Shown: positions 9,987 through 19,080, numbered from the stretch's first letter. The stretch is 64,000 nucleotides of DNA from an uncultured Lachnoclostridium sp. (GCA_905212635.1 CAJMFH010000009.1:16033-80032), one strand, 5' to 3'. Numbers and translations are program-made. The notes: generated from the sequence alone by a model not told the origin.

Positions 9987-11122
9987 GAATACTGGCTTGT
10001 TTTTTTAAAATTTTAAAAAAGAAACGTGGATATATTATGATGTATCTCGCAATCTTCTTTTCCATTGCAATCGCGATGTCTTTGCAGGGAGGAAATTCAG
10101 AAAAGAATTATGAAAATCAGAAAATCGCCTTCTGTGTCTTTGATGAGGACCAATCGGAGATCAGCAAAGGACTTACGGACTATCTGAAAAAGGGAAATGA
10201 ATGGGTGGAAGTCGAAGACGAAGAGGAGGTTATTCAGGAAAAAATGTATAACCGTAATCTGACTTGTGTGGTACGCATTCCGAAAGCGTTTGGCGAAACG
10301 ATGGGGGAGGGAAAGGAACAGATTACAGTAAGAACCATTCCGGGCACGATGTATGGAACCATCATGGAACAGAGTATCCAGGGATTTGTTTCCCTTCTGC
10401 GGGGATATCTTACCGGCGGAATGAATGCCTCGGAGGCTTTGCAAAAGACAATGCAGTCGGTGGAAAAAGAACCGGAAGTGAAAATGACAGCCCAAAACGG
10501 AGGGGTGTCGCACGATTCAGCATATTATTTATTTGCCTATGTTCCTTACCTTTTCCTGGCAATTTTTATTAGTACACTGACACCGATTCTGATTATTTTT
10601 CGAAAAAAGGAAATCGCAGAAAGGATGGCGTGTTCTTCCTATCCGAAAATGAAAATATACCGGGAACTGTATTTTTCGTTTATCATCGCCGGACTGGTGA
10701 TTACGGCGCTGCATTTAATCATTGTGTTTGCCATGAAAAGAGAACTGTGGTTTACCGCAAAAGGCGGATTGTATATTGTCAATGAAATCGCCTTTTTGCT
10801 CGTTACACTAAGTCTGGTATTTTTGATCAGCCAGCTGGCAACGAAAATAGAAAGTATCAATATGATTTCCAATGTGGTATCTCTTGCCATGTCCTTCCTG
10901 TGTGGGATATTTGTTCCTCTTTCATTTCTGGGAGATGGAGTTAAAACGGCGGCACATTTTCTTCCGGCATACTGGTATATTCTTGCAGCGGAACGGATTG
11001 ACGCAGGAATATCGAAAGAAACATGCCCGGATATATGGATGTACTGTGGAATTCAGGTATTGTTCGCGGTTGTATTGCTGACGACGGCGCTTGTTGTAAA
11101 GGAAAAGAAGAGTAGAAGATAA
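9983..11122 (+). CDS. ABC-2 type permease (second of two)
   Basis: 379 residues with the same topology as the gene before it: one N-terminal helix (about 14-30), an external loop to about 190, then five helices. The frame is open further upstream, but the ATG at 9983 overlaps the preceding stop as ATGA and has GGGGGAAAG in front, so translation is probably coupled. Two unlike permeases behind one ATPase is the LnrLMN-type arrangement. The gene ends at a strong hairpin terminator shared with the convergent DUF2752 gene. Confidence 0.87.
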   Translation: MRILACFFKILKKKRGYIMMYLAIFFSIAIAMSLQGGNSEKNYENQKIAFCVFDEDQSEISKGLTDYLKKGNEWVEVEDEEEVIQEKMYNRNLTCVVRIPKAFGETMGEGKEQITVRTIPGTMYGTIMEQSIQGFVSLLRGYLTGGMNASEALQKTMQSVEKEPEVKMTAQNGGVSHDSAYYLFAYVPYLFLAIFISTLTPILIIFRKKEIAERMACSSYPKMKIYRELYFSFIIAGLVITALHLIIVFAMKRELWFTAKGGLYIVNEIAFLLVTLSLVFLISQLATKIESINMISNVVSLAMSFLCGIFVPLSFLGDGVKTAAHFLPAYWYILAAERIDAGISKETCPDIWMYCGIQVLFAVVLLTTALVVKEKKSRR

Positions 11123-11126
11123 TAGA

Positions 11127-11186
11127 AAATCCCACCGTTTGCTATGAGCCCGGAATCCTGGGTGCATATCAAGCGGTGGGATTTTT
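11127..11186. terminator. Bidirectional intrinsic terminator
   Basis: Perfect 11 bp arms AAATCCCACCG (11127-11137) and CGGTGGGATTT (11174-11184) enclose a 36 bp loop that can pair further (TATG/CATA, CCC/GGG). The T-rich right flank serves the ABC operon and the A-rich left flank serves the minus-strand DUF2752 gene, whose stop codon lies in it. Confidence 0.85.
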
Positions 11187-11571
11187 ATATGGATAAAATA
11201 TTTCGTACAACAAACCAGATCACAAGGCCGATCAGATAACCTACGGCGGTTATGTTGATAAATTTCTTTCGCCAGTGACTTTTTTTAAATTTCGAAAGGG
11301 GAAAATAGTAAATCAGAAGTAACCCGAATAGCAAGGGAGTGGACCAGAACAAATAAAGGTTTGCCTGACTGGCGTGCTGCCAGTCAAGAAAGGTTAAATA
11401 ATAAAACATTCGAGTGATTCCACAACCCGGGCAGTAGTATCCGGTTATTTCATGAAAAAAGCACGGTATACGAAAAGACGTATACCGTACAATTACTGCA
11501 TAAACACATCCAATTGCTGCAATAAGGACAATTGGTTTTGTTTTATGCATCTGCAAATTTGTTAATTTCAT
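11185..11571 (-). CDS. DUF2752 small membrane protein
   Basis: About 128 residues with three predicted membrane segments (about 12-27, 68-85 and 104-125) and the family hallmark YYCPGCGITRMFYYL near residue 48, a CxGC pair followed by a conserved Arg. The family's function is not known. It overlaps the end of the DUF4234 gene upstream, so the two are surely cotranscribed and probably coupled. An in-frame ATG 21 bp downstream (11550) could be the true start; neither has a clear SD. Membership is clear, role unknown. Confidence 0.8.
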   Translation of the reverse strand: MKLTNLQMHKTKPIVLIAAIGCVYAVIVRYTSFRIPCFFHEITGYYCPGCGITRMFYYLTFLDWQHASQANLYLFWSTPLLFGLLLIYYFPLSKFKKSHWRKKFINITAVGYLIGLVIWFVVRNILSI

Positions 11572-11884
11572 TCTGAATCAATGCGTAGGCGATGATTCCA
11601 CCAAAAATGAACAGAATCAAGTAAAGTACGCCGCCATTGCTGGATGGCTCGCCATTTTTCTGATGTGCTGCATCAATTTTCTCGCCGCATTTATATGCCC
11701 AGTAAAGACCATAAATACCACATGTAACGATAGTGAGAACTAAGGCAAGAACACCGGAAGTTCCCTGTTCACCGGAAATTGTATTTGTGTCATCTGTTAA
11801 GCAGACAAACCAATACAATCCATAGATACCACATGTGACTAAACTTAAAATGATGCAAAGTGCAATGTTTCTGTTTTTTACCAT
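11543..11884 (-). CDS. DUF4234 membrane protein
   Basis: 113 residues with two repeats of the family motif VTCGIYGLYW (near residues 17 and 53), each inside a hydrophobic hairpin, and a third hydrophobic segment near the C-terminus. DUF4234 proteins are small membrane proteins of unknown function that often sit beside phage-shock or zinc-ribbon proteins. The ATG has a strong purine-rich SD (AGAGGAAGAGGA). It is the first gene of a two-gene minus-strand unit with its own promoter and a hairpin in its leader. Confidence 0.8.
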   Translation of the reverse strand: MVKNRNIALCIILSLVTCGIYGLYWFVCLTDDTNTISGEQGTSGVLALVLTIVTCGIYGLYWAYKCGEKIDAAHQKNGEPSSNGGVLYLILFIFGGIIAYALIQNEINKFADA

Positions 11885-11922
11885 TCCTCTTCCTCTTTTC
11901 TACGATGCGTATTGTAAATACG

Positions 11923-11948
11923 GTCTGTATCGCACCGCAGATACAGAC
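11923..11948 (-). other. Stem-loop in the leader of the DUF4234 transcript
   Basis: Perfect 9 bp arms GTCTGTATC and GATACAGAC separated by 8 nt, about 40 nt upstream of the DUF4234 start codon. There is no U-run next to it, so it is not a simple terminator. It could be an mRNA stability element or an operator palindrome. Confidence 0.55.
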
Positions 11949-12009
11949 TAATCATGTGAATGCTACAATATAGCATATGCAAAGAATGCTTAATGAATTC
12001 TTTATAAAA

Positions 12010-12038
12010 AATTTACCATACCATAATGGGAAAGTCAA
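12010..12038 (-). promoter_or_regulatory. Promoter for the DUF4234-DUF2752 unit
   Basis: On the minus strand, -35 TTGACT (12038-12033), a 17 bp spacer, and extended -10 TGgTAAATT ending at 12010. The predicted leader is about 120 nt. Confidence 0.65.
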
Positions 12039-12120
12039 GATGTATTGTCGAATTTCATGGAAAAAAGGGGAAATGAACACGCAAATGCCCTATTTCCCTA
12101 ATTCTACAACTTTAGTACAA

Positions 12121-12176
12121 CTACCATATATTGTATTCGACTAAAAAAATGAGAAAAAAATCACAAGATATAGTAG
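12121..12176 (+). promoter_or_regulatory. Pair of NrdR-box-like sites
   Basis: Two 16 bp sites, 12121-12136 (CTACCATATATTGTAT) and 12161-12176 (TCACAAGATATAGTAG), lie 40 bp apart, close to four helical turns. Aligned by eye to the NrdR consensus (ACACwATATATwGTGT) they match at about 12 and 11 positions. The second overlaps the -35 of the nrdD promoter, as expected for a repressor site. NrdR control of ribonucleotide reductase genes is established; its action here is inferred. Confidence 0.7.
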
Positions 12177-12202
12177 ACAGAAAAAAGCGATAGTGATATA
12201 AT
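12174..12202 (+). promoter_or_regulatory. Sigma-A type promoter of nrdD
   Basis: -35 TAGACA (12174-12179), 17 bp spacer, -10 TATAAT (12197-12202). The leader then holds a small hairpin, AGCCG (12212-12216) with CGGCT (12223-12227), followed by TTTTAT, before an SD AAGGAGA and the GTG start at 12270. Nothing else is seen in the 385 bp gap beyond the sites listed here. Confidence 0.85.
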
Positions 12203-12269
12203 ATTTTTTATAGCCGGCTTTTCGGCTTTTATGAACGATGAGTAGGAAAGAGAAGGAAGGAGAATTGTT

Positions 12270-14396
12270 GTGAAGGTAGTAAAGCGTGACGGAAGAGTTG
12301 TGGATTATGACCGCAATAAAATTTTGATTGCTGTACGGAAGGCAAATGCGGAAGTGGATCCATTTGAGAGAGTATCAGAGGATGATATTGATGGGATCAT
12401 CGCCAGTATTGAGGGGACAAACCGGGAAACCATTCAGGTGGAAGATATCCAGGATATGATTGAACAGAAACTGATGGCGGCGGGAAAATTTATTTTGGCA
12501 AAGACGTATATTATTTACCGTTATACCCGTGAATTGGTTCGTAAAGCAAATACAACCGATGATTCGATCATGAGTCTGATCTCTAACAGCAATAAGGATG
12601 TTATGGAAGAGAATTCCAATAAAAATGCGTATATAGCATCGACTCAGAGGGATCTGATCGCGGGAGAAGTGTCAAAAGACTTGACGAAGCGTGTCTTATT
12701 ACCGGAAAAGATCGTAAAAGCGCATGAAGAGGGAGTCATTCATTTTCATGATATGGATTATTTTATTCAGCCGATCTTTAACTGCTGTCTGATCAACATT
12801 GGGGACATGCTGGAAAACGGAACCGTTATGAATGGAAAACTGATTGAAAGTCCGAAGAGTTTTCAGGTGGCATGTACGGTGGTTACGCAGATTATCTCCG
12901 CAGTTGCCAGCAGCCAGTATGGCGGACAGTCGGTGGATATCCGTCACTTGGGAAAATATCTGAGAAAGAGTGCCAACAAATACCGTGACCGTTATCTGGC
13001 TACTTTTGGTGAAAGTGTCGATCCGGAGATTCTTGACCGCATGGTAGAAGAGCGGGTAAAAGATGAACTTCGTTCCGGTGTACAGACCATTCAGTACCAG
13101 ATCAATACGCTGATGACGACCAATGGCCAGTCGCCATTTGTTACGCTGTTTTTGAATCTGGACAAAGACGATGAGTACATCGAAGAAAATGCACAGATTA
13201 TCGAAGAAATTCTCCGTCAGCGTCTCGAGGGAATTAAAAATGAAAAGGGTGTGTATGTTACACCGGCATTCCCGAAATTAATCTATGTTCTGGATGAGCA
13301 TAACTGCCTCAAAGGCGGAAAATACGATTACATTACAAAATTAGCGGTACAGTGTTCGGCAAAACGGTTGTACCCGGATTACATATCGGCAAAGAAAATG
13401 CGCGAAAATTACGAGGGAAATGTATTTAGCTGCATGGGATGCCGCAGTTTCCTGTCTCCGTGGAAAGATGAAAATGGAAATTACAAATGGGAAGGCAGAT
13501 TTAATCAGGGTGTTGTCAGTTTAAACCTTCCACAGATCGGTATTTTGGCAAAAGGAAATATGGAATATTTCTGGCAGTTACTGGAAGAACGTCTGTCGCT
13601 CTGTTTTGAGGCGCTGATGTGCCGCCATCATGCATTGGAGGGCGTGACTTCGGATGTCAGCCCGATTCATTGGCAGTATGGTGCGATCGCACGGCTGAAA
13701 AAGGGCGAGAAGATTGACAAACTGCTTCACGACGGTTATTCTACGATTTCGCTGGGATACATTGGTTTGTATGAAGTGACAAAACTGATGGTTGGAGAAA
13801 GCCATACAACGCCGAAAGGCAGTGATTTTGCCAAGAAAGTGATGAACCGTCTGCGCCGTGCGACCGATACGTGGAAGGAAGAGACAGGACTTGGTTTTGG
13901 CCTTTACGGAACACCGGCAGAATCGTTGTGTTATCGTTTTGCGGAGATTGACAAAGAACGTTTTGGTTCGATCGAAGATGTGACAGATAAGGGATATTAC
14001 ACCAATTCCTATCATGTGGATGTACGTGAGAAGATTGATGCTTTCCATAAGTTTGAGTTTGAAAGCCAGTTCCAGACGATTTCCTCCGGTGGTGCGATTT
14101 CCTACGTGGAAATTCCAAATATGCAGCACAACCTGCCGGCACTGGAAGAAATTGTAAAATTTATTTATGATAACATTCAGTATGCGGAATTTAATACGAA
14201 GTCGGATTATTGTCATGTGTGTGGATTTGACGGCGAGATTAAGATTAACAAAGATCTTGAATGGGAATGTCCGAATTGTGGAAATAAAGACCATAACAAG
14301 ATGAATGTTACGAGAAGAACGTGCGGATATCTGGGAGAGAATTTCTGGAATGTTGGAAAGACAAAAGAAATCAATGCCCGTGTACTTCATATCTAA
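12270..14396 (+). CDS. nrdD: Anaerobic ribonucleoside-triphosphate reductase (class III)
   Basis: 708 residues. An ATP-cone regulatory domain (1-95; begins VVKRDGRVVDYDRNKI) is followed by the ten-stranded catalytic barrel. The C-terminus has a four-Cys zinc site (CHVCG and CPNCG) and the glycyl-radical loop RRTCGYLG with the radical Gly686. The enzyme makes deoxyribonucleotides without oxygen, using a glycyl radical made by NrdG, which is encoded next. The start is GTG 12270 with SD AAGGAGA. The NrdR-like boxes in front suggest repression when dATP is plentiful. Oxygen destroys the radical, in line with a strict anaerobe. Confidence 0.97.
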   Translation: MKVVKRDGRVVDYDRNKILIAVRKANAEVDPFERVSEDDIDGIIASIEGTNRETIQVEDIQDMIEQKLMAAGKFILAKTYIIYRYTRELVRKANTTDDSIMSLISNSNKDVMEENSNKNAYIASTQRDLIAGEVSKDLTKRVLLPEKIVKAHEEGVIHFHDMDYFIQPIFNCCLINIGDMLENGTVMNGKLIESPKSFQVACTVVTQIISAVASSQYGGQSVDIRHLGKYLRKSANKYRDRYLATFGESVDPEILDRMVEERVKDELRSGVQTIQYQINTLMTTNGQSPFVTLFLNLDKDDEYIEENAQIIEEILRQRLEGIKNEKGVYVTPAFPKLIYVLDEHNCLKGGKYDYITKLAVQCSAKRLYPDYISAKKMRENYEGNVFSCMGCRSFLSPWKDENGNYKWEGRFNQGVVSLNLPQIGILAKGNMEYFWQLLEERLSLCFEALMCRHHALEGVTSDVSPIHWQYGAIARLKKGEKIDKLLHDGYSTISLGYIGLYEVTKLMVGESHTTPKGSDFAKKVMNRLRRATDTWKEETGLGFGLYGTPAESLCYRFAEIDKERFGSIEDVTDKGYYTNSYHVDVREKIDAFHKFEFESQFQTISSGGAISYVEIPNMQHNLPALEEIVKFIYDNIQYAEFNTKSDYCHVCGFDGEIKINKDLEWECPNCGNKDHNKMNVTRRTCGYLGENFWNVGKTKEINARVLHI

Positions 14397-14415
14397 GTGG
14401 TGAGGAATAAAAACT

Positions 14416-14937
14416 ATGAATTATGCAGATATTAAGCAATATGATGTGGCAAATGGCTTGGGAATCCGAGTTTCCTTGTTTGTCAGCGGCTGTACACATC
14501 ATTGTAAAAACTGCTTTAATAAAGAAACCTGGGATTTCCATTTCGGAAATCCCTTTACCGAAGCAGAGATTGAAAAAATCTTAGAATATTTGAAACCATC
14601 GTATGTATCGGGGCTGTCATTGCTCGGGGGAGAACCGTTTGAACCGGAAAATCAGGCGGGGCTTCTGAGACTGGTAAAAAAAGTGAAACAAGTGTACCCG
14701 GACAAAGACATCTGGTGTTATACCGGATATCTGTTTGATGAGGATATCTGTGGGAAAATGCTGGATCAGGTGCCGGAAACCAGAGAATTTTTGTCCTGTA
14801 TCGATGTTTTGATTGATGGACCATTTATTGAAGAACGCAAAAATTTAAAAGTACGTTTCCGTGGTTCTGATAATCAGCGGATCATTGACGTCAAAAAGAC
14901 GATGGAAGCCGGAGAGATCGTTCTCTGGGAAGAATAA
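14416..14937 (+). CDS. nrdG: Anaerobic ribonucleotide reductase activating enzyme
   Basis: 173 residues. This radical-SAM enzyme abstracts hydrogen from the NrdD glycine. The [4Fe-4S] cluster motif CTHHCKNC (Cys26, Cys30, Cys33) and the SAM-binding SLLGGEPF region are present, and the length is typical. It lies 19 bp after nrdD with SD GTGAGG and is clearly in the same operon. Confidence 0.96.
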   Translation: MNYADIKQYDVANGLGIRVSLFVSGCTHHCKNCFNKETWDFHFGNPFTEAEIEKILEYLKPSYVSGLSLLGGEPFEPENQAGLLRLVKKVKQVYPDKDIWCYTGYLFDEDICGKMLDQVPETREFLSCIDVLIDGPFIEERKNLKVRFRGSDNQRIIDVKKTMEAGEIVLWEE

Positions 14938-14957
14938 AGAAAAGTGAGGAAAAAAAC

Positions 14958-15401
14958 GTGCAGAAAACAAAAATTGATTTTAAAAAATTACATAAAAATG
15001 CGCATATTCCAACGTATGGGACAGAATATGCCGCAGGAGCCGATCTTTATGCGTGTCTGGAACAGCCGGTGTGTGTAGCTGCCGGAAAGACAGAATTTAT
15101 TCCGACGGGAATCGCGATGTCAATCCCGGAAGGACTTGTAGGGCTTATCTATGCAAGAAGCGGCATGGCATGTAAAAAAGGTCTTGCGCCGGCAAATAAA
15201 GTAGGTGTTATTGATTCCGATTATCGTGGAGAAATTATGGTGGCATTACATAATCATTCTACTCAGGATATCGTCGTTGAAAATGAAGAGCGGGTAGCAC
15301 AAATGGTCATTGCTCCGTATCTTTATGCGGTTTATGAAGAAGTAAACGAACTGGATGAAACGGTACGTGGGGAAGGTGGTTTTGGATCTACCGGAAAATA
15401 G
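14958..15401 (+). CDS. dut: Deoxyuridine 5'-triphosphate nucleotidohydrolase (dUTPase)
   Basis: 147 residues, the size of a trimeric dUTPase subunit. All five family motifs are visible: AAGADLYA, IYARSGMACKKG, NKVGVIDSDYRGEIMVAL, ERVAQMVI and the C-terminal flap GEGGFGSTGK. It hydrolyses dUTP to dUMP, keeping uracil out of DNA and feeding thymidylate synthesis. It follows nrdDG by 20 bp, forming a deoxynucleotide operon. The start is GTG 14958 with SD GTGAGG. Confidence 0.96.
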   Translation: MQKTKIDFKKLHKNAHIPTYGTEYAAGADLYACLEQPVCVAAGKTEFIPTGIAMSIPEGLVGLIYARSGMACKKGLAPANKVGVIDSDYRGEIMVALHNHSTQDIVVENEERVAQMVIAPYLYAVYEEVNELDETVRGEGGFGSTGK

Positions 15402-15413
15402 GAGGTATTGCGT

Positions 15414-16871
15414 ATGCTTGAACAAGTGGATGTAGACAAAAAGATGTCGAAAGACGACTATGAGAAAAAGATGGAGTCTCTTTCTACGAGACTGGGGGAA
15501 TTACAGCGAAAATGCCGGGAGCAGAAAATTCCGGTTATGGTAACATTTGATGGAGTGGATGCCGCAGGAAAAGGCACGATGATCAATCGTGTGATTCAAT
15601 TTTTAGATCCCCGAGGCTACCGGGTTTTTACAACCGGTAAAGCAGGAGAGGAAGAGAGGATGCGTCCCTATTTTTGGCGGTTCTTTACAAAAACTCCGGA
15701 AAAAGGAAGGATGCATATCTTTGACCAAAGCTGGTATCGTGGTGTGTATGAAGGTGAGATTGGGGAAAAAGATGCCACAGAGTTTGAAAAAATGCTCATA
15801 CAGGACGGTACATTGATTGTAAAATTTTTCCTTTTAATCTCAGCAAAAGAGCAGAAAAAACGTCTGGAAAAGATGGAAAAAGACGAAGACACCAGATGGC
15901 GTGTGTGTAAACAGGAAAAAGAAAATAATAAAAATTACGCAGAGTGCTTGAAAAGGCAGGATTCGATCTTGGTGCATTCCGATATTGCGGAGTCTCCGTG
16001 GGTCATTGTGGAAAGCACCGATAAACTGTATGCTGCATGCAAAATCGTATCTACACTGGTAACTCGTATGGAAGAAGCGTTACAGGCAAGTCAGTCACCT
16101 AAAAAAGAAGCTGCCAGACTGCCGGAGACGGAAGAATGTTTCCGCAATGGTGTTCTTCATGGGATTGATCTGTCAAAGTCAATGACAAAAGAAGAGTATC
16201 AGGTGGAAAAGAAAAAGCTGCAGAAGAAACTGCGCTCTTTGCACAATCAGATGTATTTGAAACGACTGCCGGTGGTTCTTGCTTTTGAAGGATGGGATGC
16301 AGGAGGAAAGGGAGGCGCAATCAAACGGCTTACCCAGGCGATGGATCCACGTGGGTATGAAGTGGTTCCGACCGCATCGCCAAATGATATCGAAAAGGCC
16401 CATCATTATCTGTGGAGATTCTGGGAAAAATTTCCAAAAGCCGGTCATATGGCGATCTTTGACCGTACCTGGTATGGAAGAGTGCTGGTCGAACGTGTCG
16501 AAGGTTTTGCAACCGAGAGTGAGTGGAAACGGGCTTACCGCGAGATCAACGACATGGAAGAACAGATTACCAATGCAGGAGGGATTTTGCTGAAATTCTG
16601 GATGCACATTGATAAGGATGAGCAGGAACGGCGTTTCCATGAGAGAGAGCAGATCCCGGAAAAGCAGTGGAAGATTACAGACGAGGACTGGAGAAACCGC
16701 GCAAGATGGGACGACTATGAAAAAGCCGTAGATGAGATGATCTTACGCACCTCGACAGAGTCTGCACCGTGGATCGTGGTGGAGGGAAACAGTAAGTATT
16801 ACGCCCGGATCAAGGTGTTGAAAACGGTAGTAGATGCCATTGAACAAAAATTAAAAGAAATGCAGGAATAA
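15414..16871 (+). CDS. pap: Polyphosphate:AMP phosphotransferase, two PPK2 domains
   Basis: 485 residues made of two PPK2 kinase domains in tandem (about 10-225 and 255-485). Walker A loops are DGVDAAGKGT and EGWDAGGKGG. The lid Arg/Asp motifs appear in both halves (FDQSWYRGVYEG and FDRTWYGRVLVE), so neither is plainly degenerate. Double-domain PPK2 enzymes phosphorylate AMP to ADP with polyphosphate as donor. The start is ATG 15414, with GGAGG 8 nt upstream; an in-frame TTG at 15408 is less likely. It is last in the nrdDG-dut unit, ending at a strong terminator. Nucleotide specificity is family-based. Confidence 0.88.
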   Translation: MLEQVDVDKKMSKDDYEKKMESLSTRLGELQRKCREQKIPVMVTFDGVDAAGKGTMINRVIQFLDPRGYRVFTTGKAGEEERMRPYFWRFFTKTPEKGRMHIFDQSWYRGVYEGEIGEKDATEFEKMLIQDGTLIVKFFLLISAKEQKKRLEKMEKDEDTRWRVCKQEKENNKNYAECLKRQDSILVHSDIAESPWVIVESTDKLYAACKIVSTLVTRMEEALQASQSPKKEAARLPETEECFRNGVLHGIDLSKSMTKEEYQVEKKKLQKKLRSLHNQMYLKRLPVVLAFEGWDAGGKGGAIKRLTQAMDPRGYEVVPTASPNDIEKAHHYLWRFWEKFPKAGHMAIFDRTWYGRVLVERVEGFATESEWKRAYREINDMEEQITNAGGILLKFWMHIDKDEQERRFHEREQIPEKQWKITDEDWRNRARWDDYEKAVDEMILRTSTESAPWIVVEGNSKYYARIKVLKTVVDAIEQKLKEMQE

Positions 16872-16873
16872 AT

Positions 16874-16917
16874 AAAGGAACTCTTTGCCAAGGTGTGACA
16901 GAGAGTTCCTTTTTTGG
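16874..16917. terminator. Bidirectional intrinsic terminator between pap and glmS
   Basis: Arms AAAGGAACTCT (16874-16884) and AGAGTTCCTTT (16902-16912), followed by a T-run on the plus strand and, reading the other way, a U-rich tail for glmS on the minus strand. Confidence 0.88.
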
Positions 16918-16918
16918 A

Positions 16919-18742
16919 TTATTCCACCGTTACGGATTTTGCCAGATTTCTTGGCTGGTCGACATTCAGTCCTTTTTCCACCGCGGCATAATATGCCAAA
17001 TATTGTAAAATGACAACGGATACAAATGGAGTAAACAGAGGATCTGTTTCCGGCAAAATGATCTGATGGTCACATAAGCTGGCATCTACAGAAGCGCTGC
17101 TATCTGTGATCAGAATAACTCTGGCTCCCCGCGAGCGGACTTCCTGAACATTGGAAATGACTTTTGCATATACATCCGGCTGAGTCGCAAGTGCAATGAC
17201 AGGAACGTGATCGGTTATCAAGGAGATCGTTCCGTGTTTTAATTCTCCGGCGGCGTAGGCTTCTGAATGAATGTAACTAATTTCTTTTAATTTCAATGAC
17301 CCTTCACAGGAGAGGGCATAATCCAAGCCCCTTCCGATAAAGAAAATATCCGATGCCTTTGCCAGATGGTGTGCGATGCTTTCTGCCTGATTGTCAAAGG
17401 AGAGAGCTTCTTCGACGGCATTTGTCACATGGATCAGAGAAGACATATATTGTTTGGTTATTTCTTTCGATTGTTTTCCGGTAACATAAGCAAGTCGGAA
17501 GGCAATCAGGTACATGACCGCAAGCTGGACGGAATAGGCTTTTGTGCTGGCAACAGCAATTTCCGGACCGGCATGTGTATATAAGACGTAATCGCTTTCG
17601 CGTGCAATCGAAGAGTTTTTAACATTTACTACCGACAGGGTTTTAGCTCCTCGTTCTTTTGCCAGTTTGAGCGCAGCGAGAGTGTCAGCAGTCTCTCCCG
17701 ACTGGGAAATGGTGATCAAAAGCGTGTTTTCATCTACAATAGGATCCTGATACCGGAATTCAGAAGCGATTTCCACGGTAACCGGGATGCGTGCCAGACG
17801 TTCGATCAGATTGCGTCCGATCAAACCGGCATGCATGGCAGTTCCGCAGGCGGCGATGATAATGCGGTCAATGCCGGTAAAAACTTCGTCGGATACGTTG
17901 TCTGCCGTAAAGTCCGGAAGTCCGTTTTTGACACGCGGTTTGATCGTATTTTGGAGTGCTTCCGGCTGCTCGTGAATTTCTTTCATCATGAAATACTCAT
18001 AGCCGCCTTTTTTGGCAGCTCCGATGTCCCAGTTGATATGGTGGATCGTTGGTCCGTAGATCTCACCGTCTTCATTTTTTACAATAATTTCCTCTTTTGT
18101 CAATTTGGCAAGATGATTTTCTTTCAAAACAAAGTAATGTTTCGTATGATTGACCAAAGCGACAACGTCGGATGCGATGATCGATCCTTTGTCAGTATGG
18201 GCAGCGACCAATGGACTGGCATTTCGGATGGCATAGATCGTATCCGGAATGTCTGAAAACATAATACAGAACCCATAGGCTCCGGTAAATTTGGAAACTG
18301 CTTCCCGGATGGCAGCTTCCGGATCTCCGTGATAGCAGTCATCCATCACCATGGCGGCAATCTCTGTGTCCGTCTGGGAAACGGGATATTTTCCCTTTTT
18401 TACCAATTCTTCCTGCAACTCCTGATAATTTTCAATGATCCCATTATGAATCAAAGTAACTTTTCCCGCCGTGTGAGGGTGGGCGTTGGTATGGGAAACA
18501 CCCCCGTGAGTAGCCCAGCGTGTATGCCCGATACCGCAGGAGGAAGCCCCGGCTACCGCCTGCTTTTTTACAAGTTCACGCAGAGCAGAGACTTTACCTA
18601 CGGTTTTTATTGTTTCAATTGTTCCCTTATGAAAATAAGCAATGCCGGCACTGTCGTAGCCGCGGTATTCCAACGTCTGCAATCCGTCTACAATTGCCTT
18701 TTTTGCATCAATATCACCAACATATCCTATAATTCCACACAT
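16919..18742 (-). CDS. glmS: Glutamine--fructose-6-phosphate aminotransferase
   Basis: 607 residues. An N-terminal class II glutamine amidotransferase domain with the nucleophile Cys exposed after Met removal (MCGIIGYVGD; GHTRWATHG loop) is followed by two SIS sugar-isomerase domains (ISQSGETADT in the first) and the C-terminal PRNLAKSVTVE. It makes glucosamine-6-phosphate for cell wall synthesis. The ATG at 18742 is chosen over the one at 18748 because the Cys must be residue 2; the SD is GGAGGAATGATT. Control is by the ribozyme in its leader. Confidence 0.98.
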   Translation of the reverse strand: MCGIIGYVGDIDAKKAIVDGLQTLEYRGYDSAGIAYFHKGTIETIKTVGKVSALRELVKKQAVAGASSCGIGHTRWATHGGVSHTNAHPHTAGKVTLIHNGIIENYQELQEELVKKGKYPVSQTDTEIAAMVMDDCYHGDPEAAIREAVSKFTGAYGFCIMFSDIPDTIYAIRNASPLVAAHTDKGSIIASDVVALVNHTKHYFVLKENHLAKLTKEEIIVKNEDGEIYGPTIHHINWDIGAAKKGGYEYFMMKEIHEQPEALQNTIKPRVKNGLPDFTADNVSDEVFTGIDRIIIAACGTAMHAGLIGRNLIERLARIPVTVEIASEFRYQDPIVDENTLLITISQSGETADTLAALKLAKERGAKTLSVVNVKNSSIARESDYVLYTHAGPEIAVASTKAYSVQLAVMYLIAFRLAYVTGKQSKEITKQYMSSLIHVTNAVEEALSFDNQAESIAHHLAKASDIFFIGRGLDYALSCEGSLKLKEISYIHSEAYAAGELKHGTISLITDHVPVIALATQPDVYAKVISNVQEVRSRGARVILITDSSASVDASLCDHQIILPETDPLFTPFVSVVILQYLAYYAAVEKGLNVDQPRNLAKSVTVE

Positions 18743-18845
18743 AATCATTCCTCCAGATCAATTAAATTTTGGCAACCAAAAGACAGAACCCGGAAAAAGG
18801 TCCTTTTCTTCTAAGTTATTCATTGTGTTTGTTTGGGAATATGAT

Positions 18846-19012
18846 CTGTACGAATTTTGTGTGACAGTTGCCTGCTGATTTGTATCGTACATAACGTATA
18901 TCATAGAAATACGGGAGAGTATCCGCCGAATTTTCGATACCTGCGTAAGGCAGGATGTGTGAGATGCCACATGCTCTCCAGCCTCGTCAACCCCATTCAG
19001 GGTCTGGCGCTA
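18846..19012 (-). ncRNA. glmS ribozyme (self-cleaving riboswitch)
   Basis: On the minus strand the core reads GCGCCAGACC (from 19010), TTGACGAGGCTGG (P2 and pseudoknot region) and TTCGGCGGAT followed by CTCTCCCG. These are the invariant blocks of the glmS ribozyme, and the P4 arm GTACGA/TCGTAC closes near 18850. The expected cleavage site is just before G19010. Glucosamine-6-phosphate acts as a coenzyme for self-cleavage, exposing the glmS message to decay. The core is about 170 nt upstream of the glmS start, a normal position. Confidence 0.95.
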
Positions 19013-19080
19013 AGTTTATCGCATTGCGAAAGCATTTCTGCTGTAGTGTGTTACTCCTTTCTTATCTCAAAAACAATTGC

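Noticed and set aside
12212..12231. Hairpin AGCCG/CGGCT plus TTTTAT in the nrdD leader as an attenuator
   Set aside because: Only a 5 bp stem with a weak T tract; no alternative structure or leader peptide is visible.
13578..14390. 270-codon minus-strand frame opposite nrdD
   Set aside because: Shadow of nrdD; no SD, no recognisable domain, and unlikely residue composition.
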